A stretch of DNA of 11,449 nucleotides, taken from positions 1 to 11,449 of the forward strand of contig JBBQAM010000081.1 in the NCBI GenBank assembly GCA_038316335.1, written 5' to 3'. The notes beneath the pieces were generated by a model. It saw only the letters and a list, made by a program, of their open reading frames with translations. It was not told the DNA's origin and ran no database searches. The position numbers were made by a program, and so were the translations under genes. This document shows positions 6,740-11,449 of the stretch, one piece after another (the first letter of the stretch is position 1; each line of letters begins with the position of its first letter). The DNA comes from JALHST01 sp038316335. GTDB taxonomy: Bacteria > Bacteroidota > Bacteroidia > Flavobacteriales > Flavobacteriaceae.

Positions 6740-7997
6740 ATCAATAATAATCTTGGTAAAAACCAAAGCGATCGTTTTCTTGGTCTTTCTATTGTTGCCG
6801 GGGTCAAAACTCTCTGCGCAAGAAGATCTGGATGGGTATCTTAAGGTTGCTGCCGAAAACAATCCCGGACTCAAGGCGCAATTTAACGATTATATGGCCG
6901 CAATGGAAAAAGTGCCCCAGGTAGGGGCGTTGCCCGATCCAAGTATCACATTCGGGTATTTTATACGACCGGTTGAAACGAGGGTCGGACCTCAAAGGGC
7001 AAACTTTAATCTAATGCAAAGTTTTCCATGGTTTGGGCTATTGGAAGCCAAGGAGGATGTGGCTACGGAAATGGCCAAAGCCAAGTATGAAGAATTTGAG
7101 AACACAAAATCCAATCTATTCTTTGAGGTAAAAACGGCCTATTACAATTACTACTTTATTGAAAAGGCCATTAAAATCACCGAAGAGAACATGGAAATCC
7201 TCAACATCTTCAAAAGATTGTCCCTGGTAAAAATAGAAACAGGAAACGCCTCTGTTGTAGATGAGTTGAGGGTAGAGTTGGAACTGAACGACCTTGAAAA
7301 CCAATTGGCCCTATTTAAGGATACGAAATATGTTTTACAGGTAAAATTCAACAACTTGTTGAATACGGATGACCAAGCACCAATAGCCGTACCGGATACC
7401 TTGTGGCAAGATGAGCTGCCCGAGGGCCAGTTAAACATGCTCGAAGAGATTTATGCCTCCAACCACCAATTGAAGGTAATTGAACATAAACTGAATGCTT
7501 TTGTAAATCAGGAGGTCGTGGCCAAAAAGGATGGGCTACCCAAATTCAACCTAGGATTAAGTTATACCATTGTCGATGAAAATCCCATGTCAACGGCCGT
7601 CGATAACGGAAATGATGCCTTTGTGTTCCCTTTGGTCGGTGTTTCCATACCCCTATATCGAAAAAAATATAAGGCCATGGTCGAGGAGGCGAAATATTTA
7701 CAAGAGGGCGAGTTGTTAAGAAGGGAAGACAAGAAAAATAGTCTTACTACCATTTATGAAAATACATCAAAAGATTTCAATGACGGTGACAGAAGGATTG
7801 CCCTGAACAAAAGGCAGGCGGAAATTGCCAAAAAAGTTTTGGATATACTCATTACCTCCTATTCTACGGATGCCAGGGATTTTGAGGAAGTCTTACGAAT
7901 AGAAAGGCAATTGCTGCAATATGAACTTGCCTATCAAAAAGCATTGACGGACAAAAGTGCCGCTGTGGCATTCATACAGTACTTACTAGGAAATTAA
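6732..7997 (+). CDS. TolC-family outer-membrane efflux channel (CusC role)
   Basis: This 421-residue protein begins with a signal peptide (about 1-29, ending SKLSAQ) with no lipobox cysteine. It then shows the repeated long helices of outer-membrane efflux proteins: a first half with LKAQFNDYMAAMEKVPQVGALPDPSITFGYF, split here as LKAQFNDYMAAMEKVPQ and PDPSITFGYF, and a second half with coiled-coil segments rich in Glu, Lys and Ala (VAKKVLDILITSYSTDARDF). It would form the trimeric outer-membrane and periplasmic duct of the pump. The ATG lies inside the end of cusA (8-nt overlap, ATGTTTAA), so translation is probably coupled, and cusB follows after 18 nt. The gene is notably GC-rich: about 48% over 6841-7080, against 27% for a 60-nt stretch of the PII gene. 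I leave the symbol blank because outer-membrane factors are hard to assign below family level. Confidence 0.93.
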   Translation: MFKSIIILVKTKAIVFLVFLLLPGSKLSAQEDLDGYLKVAAENNPGLKAQFNDYMAAMEKVPQVGALPDPSITFGYFIRPVETRVGPQRANFNLMQSFPWFGLLEAKEDVATEMAKAKYEEFENTKSNLFFEVKTAYYNYYFIEKAIKITEENMEILNIFKRLSLVKIETGNASVVDELRVELELNDLENQLALFKDTKYVLQVKFNNLLNTDDQAPIAVPDTLWQDELPEGQLNMLEEIYASNHQLKVIEHKLNAFVNQEVVAKKDGLPKFNLGLSYTIVDENPMSTAVDNGNDAFVFPLVGVSIPLYRKKYKAMVEEAKYLQEGELLRREDKKNSLTTIYENTSKDFNDGDRRIALNKRQAEIAKKVLDILITSYSTDARDFEEVLRIERQLLQYELAYQKALTDKSAAVAFIQYLLGN

Positions 7998-8015
7998 ACT
8001 TAAAAAAATCAAGAC

Positions 8016-9917
8016 ATGAAATACATTCAGAAATATAAAAACTACTTGATCGCCGCCGGCATCTTGATCGTGGGTATTCTTATCGGCAATCTGTTTTCGG
8101 GGGGAAGCTCGGAGACCGTTCATAAGGATGGCGAACACGAATATGTCCAAGACCCTGTAACAAAATTATGGACCTGCTCCATGCACCCACAAATACGTAT
8201 GGAAAAACCCGGGAATTGCCCTATTTGCGGTATGGAACTTATTCCTTTGGAAGGTACCGATGCTTCTTCAGAAAACATTGCGGCCAACGAAATTGTAATG
8301 AACGAAGAAGCCTATCAATTGGCGAATATACAGACCACAGTAGTTGAAAAAGCAGGTGCAAACAAAGAGATACGGTTGTTGGGTCGCGTAAAACCGGACG
8401 AACGCAGACTTTACGCCCAAGTATCACATATACCAGGTCGTATAGAGCGTTTATATTTAAATTTTACAGGAGAAAAAGTATCTGTAGGTCAAAGAATTGT
8501 ACGCATGTATTCACCAGAATTGATCTCAGCCCAAAAGGAGCTTTTTGAAACTATAAAGTCCAAAGATGTTTATCCACAATTATATACGGCATCTCGTAAT
8601 AAATTAAAGCTATGGAAACTGTCTGACAAGCAAATTGAAGCCATCGAGTCTTCAGGAACTGTACAAGAGCAAATAGATATTTTATCCGATTATTCAGGAT
8701 ATGTTATGAGTAGAAATGTAGAGCTTGGAGATTATATAATGACTGGTGGTAATTTGTATGATATTGCTAATTTAAATACGGTTTGGGTTATGTTTGAAGC
8801 CTACGAAGCAGATATACCTTGGATACACATTAATGATAAAGTAAGTTTTACCATACAAGCCATCCCTGGTAAAACATTTGAAGGCAAAATAACTTATGTT
8901 GATCCTTTTGTATCCTCTAGCACCAGAGTTGCCAAAGTACGTGTTGAAGTAAATAACCCATCCAACAAGCTTTTGCCAGAAATGTATGCAAGTGGTATTA
9001 TCGAGGCAAAAATGAAAGGCATGGAAAATACCATTGCCATACCAAAATCGGCTGTTCTGTGGACGGGGAAACGTGCCGTAGTATACGTTAAAGTGCCACA
9101 CGATAAAACCATTTCCTTTGTATATAGAGAAATTACGTTAGGTCAGGATATGGGTCAGTTTTATACAGTTCAGGAAGGTTTGGAAGAAGGAGAAACTGTT
9201 GCTACAAACGCTGTGTTTAGAATTGATGCATCCGCACAGTTATTAGGTCAAAAGAGCATGATGAATCCAGAAGGGACAAAAGGTGCTGCTGGGGGAATGG
9301 CTAATATGCCAGGAATGAATATGGATGGTGATACTAACAATAAAGATTTAAAGAAGCAGATGAGCGATGATGAAATGAAAAACATGGATTCTATTGAAAA
9401 AGAAAAGGATAATTCTAAAATGGAAAATGACACGAAACACACAGATATGAACCAACGCATTACAACGACCGATGCATTTAAGGATCAGTTAGAGCAAGTG
9501 TTCAATGCCTACATCAAATTAAAAGATGCCCTAGCAAGTGATGATAACAATATGGCGAGTGCTTCCGCAAAAGAGATATTGAACGCCATGAAAAAAGTAG
9601 ATATGAAACAATTGACCGATCATGAAGCCCATAACCATTGGATGACCATTTCAAAAGAAATTTTAGCATCTGCAACTTCTATTTCAGAAATTTCAGATAT
9701 CGAGAAACAACGTGGTCATTTTAAGCATTTATCAGCACACATATCAAAAGGTGTAAAGCTATTTGGCGTAAACCAGATAGTTTATGAACAGTTTTGCCCA
9801 ATGGCAGATAATAATAAGGGGGCCTATTGGTTGAGTTTAAATGAAAAAATCAAGAACCCATATTTAGGGGCCAAAATGCCTACTTGTGGGGACAACAAAA
9901 CGGTAATAAAAAAATAA
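8016..9917 (+). CDS. cusB: CusB-type periplasmic adaptor with heavy-metal-binding domain and C-terminal DUF3347
   Basis: At 633 aa this adaptor is longer than a plain CusB (about 400 aa). Order of parts: N-terminal membrane anchor (11-27); a heavy-metal-binding domain (about 44-80) with WTCSMHP and CPICGM (Cys54, His57, Cys68, Cys71); the membrane-fusion core (about 90-410) with GRVKPDERR, YSPELISAQKELFE, and barrel and lipoyl-like strands; a linker at 415-483 with eleven methionines plus Asp and His; and a DUF3347 domain (about 486-625) with HNHWM, FCPMADN (Cys594) and PTCGD. It would bridge CusA and the outer-membrane channel and hand over periplasmic metal, as CusB and CusF do in E. coli. 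The Met-rich tail and DUF3347 may replace a separate CusF. GC falls abruptly near 8410-8460, inside the core. Confidence 0.95.
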   Translation: MKYIQKYKNYLIAAGILIVGILIGNLFSGGSSETVHKDGEHEYVQDPVTKLWTCSMHPQIRMEKPGNCPICGMELIPLEGTDASSENIAANEIVMNEEAYQLANIQTTVVEKAGANKEIRLLGRVKPDERRLYAQVSHIPGRIERLYLNFTGEKVSVGQRIVRMYSPELISAQKELFETIKSKDVYPQLYTASRNKLKLWKLSDKQIEAIESSGTVQEQIDILSDYSGYVMSRNVELGDYIMTGGNLYDIANLNTVWVMFEAYEADIPWIHINDKVSFTIQAIPGKTFEGKITYVDPFVSSSTRVAKVRVEVNNPSNKLLPEMYASGIIEAKMKGMENTIAIPKSAVLWTGKRAVVYVKVPHDKTISFVYREITLGQDMGQFYTVQEGLEEGETVATNAVFRIDASAQLLGQKSMMNPEGTKGAAGGMANMPGMNMDGDTNNKDLKKQMSDDEMKNMDSIEKEKDNSKMENDTKHTDMNQRITTTDAFKDQLEQVFNAYIKLKDALASDDNNMASASAKEILNAMKKVDMKQLTDHEAHNHWMTISKEILASATSISEISDIEKQRGHFKHLSAHISKGVKLFGVNQIVYEQFCPMADNNKGAYWLSLNEKIKNPYLGAKMPTCGDNKTVIKK

Positions 9918-9928
9918 TAGAAACAAAA

Positions 9929-10282
9929 ATGAAAGAAATAAAAGCATTTATAAGACAAGAAAAGCTAACAGAAGTAGCAGAAAATTTAAAAAAAGAAAGA
10001 TTCTGTTGTTTTACGGTATTTGAAGGTGAAGGGGTCGGAGAATTTACAGATCCTGAAACCGAATTTCCGAGCCTAAAACATCCATTTTTACACAATAAAG
10101 TAATCAAAATAGAAATTGTTTGTAATAAGGAAGATGTGGATAAAATCATAAATATTATAAGAACCCATGCCCAAACTGGTAAAAGTGGTGATGGTCTAAT
10201 ATACGTTGGCAACGTAGATTATAGTGTAAAAATCAGAACAGGAGAACGGCGCGATGGAAGTAGTAAGCATTCTCTTAAATAA
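9929..10282 (+). CDS. Divergent PII signalling protein linked to metal efflux
   Basis: This 117-residue protein is a PII-fold signal transducer. It starts MKEIKAFIRQEKLTEV like GlnB, and it keeps the B-loop (TGKSGDG, 83-89) and C-loop (IRTGE, 102-106) that bind ATP/ADP in the trimer clefts. The T-loop region (about 33-57) does not match GlnB: there is no Gln39 or Tyr51 equivalent, so 2-oxoglutarate sensing and uridylylation are unlikely. It instead carries Cys26-Cys27, His51 and His55, possible metal ligands. From memory, a PII group lacking these residues and linked to metal-efflux RND genes has been described (often called PII-NG); this fits that description. It starts 11 nt after cusB. The longer frame to 9884 overlaps cusB and adds 15 residues foreign to PII, so ATG 9929 is preferred. 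A direct partner such as CusA is only a guess. Confidence 0.88.
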   Translation: MKEIKAFIRQEKLTEVAENLKKERFCCFTVFEGEGVGEFTDPETEFPSLKHPFLHNKVIKIEIVCNKEDVDKIINIIRTHAQTGKSGDGLIYVGNVDYSVKIRTGERRDGSSKHSLK

Positions 10283-10431
10283 TAGAAATCACGCCAAAAC
10301 AAGTAATTGTCGGCGTATTTGCAATCATTACTTTGATGGGCTGCAAGACTGAAATAAAGAAACCCGAAGTTGCTGAAACCATTAATAAAACCAAGGTGGA
10401 AGTTAATAAAATAGAAAAATGTATTTTTTAA
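10282..10431 (+). pseudogene. Remnant of a small lipoprotein (start codon lost, truncated)
   Basis: An open stretch reads IEITPKQVIVGVFAIITLMG, then Cys-Lys-Thr-Glu and a Lys/Glu-rich tail ending KIEKCIF and a TAA at 10429-10431. The hydrophobic run ending LMGC looks like a lipoprotein signal with a lipobox, and the charged linker resembles the start of periplasmic lipoproteins that carry an HMA metal-binding domain in other Bacteroidota. No ATG, GTG or TTG lies before the signal sequence. The frame opens just after a TAA at 10276-10278, and an ATA at 10282 sits where an ATG would be expected. Only about 49 codons survive, and no metal-binding domain follows. The end overlaps the start of the multicopper oxidase by 13 nt. 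It could still be translated from a rare start, but decay or a deletion fusing it to the next gene is more likely. Confidence 0.5.
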
Positions 10432-11449
10432 AGAAACTGGCAATTGTAGCTATGCTATCAGGCATAGGTTTACAAGCACAAACTGAAAAGTCCGTAGAGG
10501 GCAATGTTCACAACCTTCCTGTAAGGGAATATACGCTGACCCTTAAACAGGAAAAGGTAAACAAAGCCCGCAAGGAAGTTATGGGGATGACCATAAACGG
10601 TCAAATTCCCGGCCCGACATTGGAATTTAACGAAGGCGAATATGCGGTCGTTACCGTAAAAAACGAAATGGACGTCGAGACTTCGGTCCACTGGCATGGC
10701 ATTATAATTCCCAATTTCTATGACGGGGTGCCTTATTTGACCACGCCTCCAATAGAACCTGGTCATACCCTTAAATATGAATTTCCCATTAAACAATCTG
10801 GTACCTATTGGTATCATTCACATACCATGCTACAGGAACAGAGCGGGGTATTTGGTTCTATTATAATTCTGCCGAAAGAAAAAACCCTCGACTATGATAA
10901 GGAGTTGGTATTGATGCTATCCGATTGGACCAACGAAAAGCCCATGAACGTATTGCGCAATTTAAAACGGGGCAATGAGTGGTATGGAATTCACAAAGGA
11001 ACTTCAACGCCTTTGAACAAGGTAATAGCACGAGGAGCCTTGGGAGCACAGCTCAATTTTTGGAGACAACGAATGGAGGGTGCCGATATAGCAGATGTAT
11101 TTTATCCCGCCTTTTTGATTAATGGACAAGAAAGCATCGATTATCCAGAATTTAAACCCGATGAAAAAGTGCGATTGAGAATAATTGATGGTGGAGCTTC
11201 CACTTCATTTTGGATGACTTTTGGAGGAGGAGATCCGCTTTTGGTTTCTGCTGATGGTCTTGATGTAGTGCCTGTTAAAAAGAATAAAACTTTTATCGGG
11301 ATTGCTGAAACATACGATTTTATTATAACTGTTCCAGAAGATAGAAAAATAGAATTTAAAATAACAGCTCAAGATGGTTCGGGCACTGCATCTGCATTTA
11401 TTGGCAATGGAGAAGTACTACCTGCAATGACTATTCCAAGACCAGATAA
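10419..11449 (+). CDS. Secreted multicopper oxidase, 3' end cut off by the window
   Basis: The frame opens at ATG 10419 and runs 343 codons to the edge; the final bases are in frame as GAT-AA, not a stop. A signal peptide (MYFLKKLAIVAMLSGIGLQA, cleaved before Gln21) leads to a first cupredoxin domain (about 38-155) with the copper motifs HWHG (His91, His93) and WYHSHT (His133, His135), which supply ligands to the trinuclear type 2/type 3 copper centre. A second cupredoxin domain follows (about 160-340). The remaining type 1 copper ligands should lie beyond the window. The enzyme would oxidise Cu(I) in the periplasm, as CopA/CueO-type oxidases do, completing the efflux block. It follows the PII gene and a lipoprotein remnant, whose last 13 nt it overlaps. 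A laccase-like activity on organic substrates is the main alternative. Confidence 0.93.
   Translation, partial: MYFLKKLAIVAMLSGIGLQAQTEKSVEGNVHNLPVREYTLTLKQEKVNKARKEVMGMTINGQIPGPTLEFNEGEYAVVTVKNEMDVETSVHWHGIIIPNFYDGVPYLTTPPIEPGHTLKYEFPIKQSGTYWYHSHTMLQEQSGVFGSIIILPKEKTLDYDKELVLMLSDWTNEKPMNVLRNLKRGNEWYGIHKGTSTPLNKVIARGALGAQLNFWRQRMEGADIADVFYPAFLINGQESIDYPEFKPDEKVRLRIIDGGASTSFWMTFGGGDPLLVSADGLDVVPVKKNKTFIGIAETYDFIITVPEDRKIEFKITAQDGSGTASAFIGNGEVLPAMTIPRPD

Noticed and set aside
9884..9928. Longer N-terminus for the PII protein
   Set aside because: The added 15 residues overlap the end of cusB and do not resemble PII, whose fold begins at the Met encoded at 9929.
11441..11449. Final TAA of the window as the stop codon of the multicopper oxidase
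   Set aside because: In the oxidase frame these bases read CCA-GAT-AA, so the TAA is out of frame and the gene continues past the edge.
1..11449. tRNA or rRNA genes, CRISPR arrays, insertion sequences or attachment sites
   Set aside because: No repeated spacer pattern, transposase frame, terminal repeats or RNA-gene-like segments were seen. The GC mosaic alone is not evidence of a mobile element.

Overview
The window looks like a chromosomal or island segment from a member of the Bacteroidota, most likely family Flavobacteriaceae. The evidence is AT-rich DNA, weak ribosome binding sites, TAnnTTTG-type -7 promoter elements, and several families typical of that group: two HYC_CC_PP proteins, an adaptor ending in a DUF3347 domain, and an AraC regulator with a heavy-metal-associated front half. 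It is a copper/silver handling locus built as two divergent gene blocks around a non-coding stretch at about 2111-2378.

Leftward block (minus strand, read from 2110 down to 1): a small HYC_CC_PP membrane or periplasmic protein; a regulator joining an HMA-like metal-binding domain (MVCRRC) to an AraC helix-turn-helix; a secreted single-haem cytochrome c; and, overlapping it by 4 nt, the first 150 codons of an outer-membrane beta-barrel protein that runs off the window.

Rightward block (plus strand, 2379 to the end): a second HYC_CC_PP paralogue; a very long CusA-type RND pump (1279 aa) with the metal-relay methionines and the TM4 Asp/Glu pair; a TolC-family outer-membrane factor that overlaps cusA by 8 nt; a CusB-type adaptor with an N-terminal heavy-metal-binding domain, a Met/His/Asp-rich linker and a C-terminal DUF3347 domain; a divergent PII signalling protein; a start-less remnant of a small lipoprotein; and the first 343 codons of a secreted multicopper oxidase.

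Read together, CusA, the TolC-like channel and CusB would form a tripartite pump that exports periplasmic Cu(I)/Ag(I). The multicopper oxidase would oxidise Cu(I) to the less toxic Cu(II). The HMA-AraC protein is the obvious candidate metal sensor. The PII protein has intact nucleotide-binding loops but a rewritten T-loop, so it may tie pump activity to energy or metal state. The function of the HYC_CC_PP pair is unknown.

The most noteworthy points are the divergent PII inside an efflux operon, the back-to-back HYC_CC_PP pair, abrupt GC shifts inside the cusA and cusB reading frames that suggest recombination between related loci, and the decayed lipoprotein gene between the PII and oxidase genes. 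I saw no tRNA, rRNA, CRISPR array, insertion sequence or attachment site.
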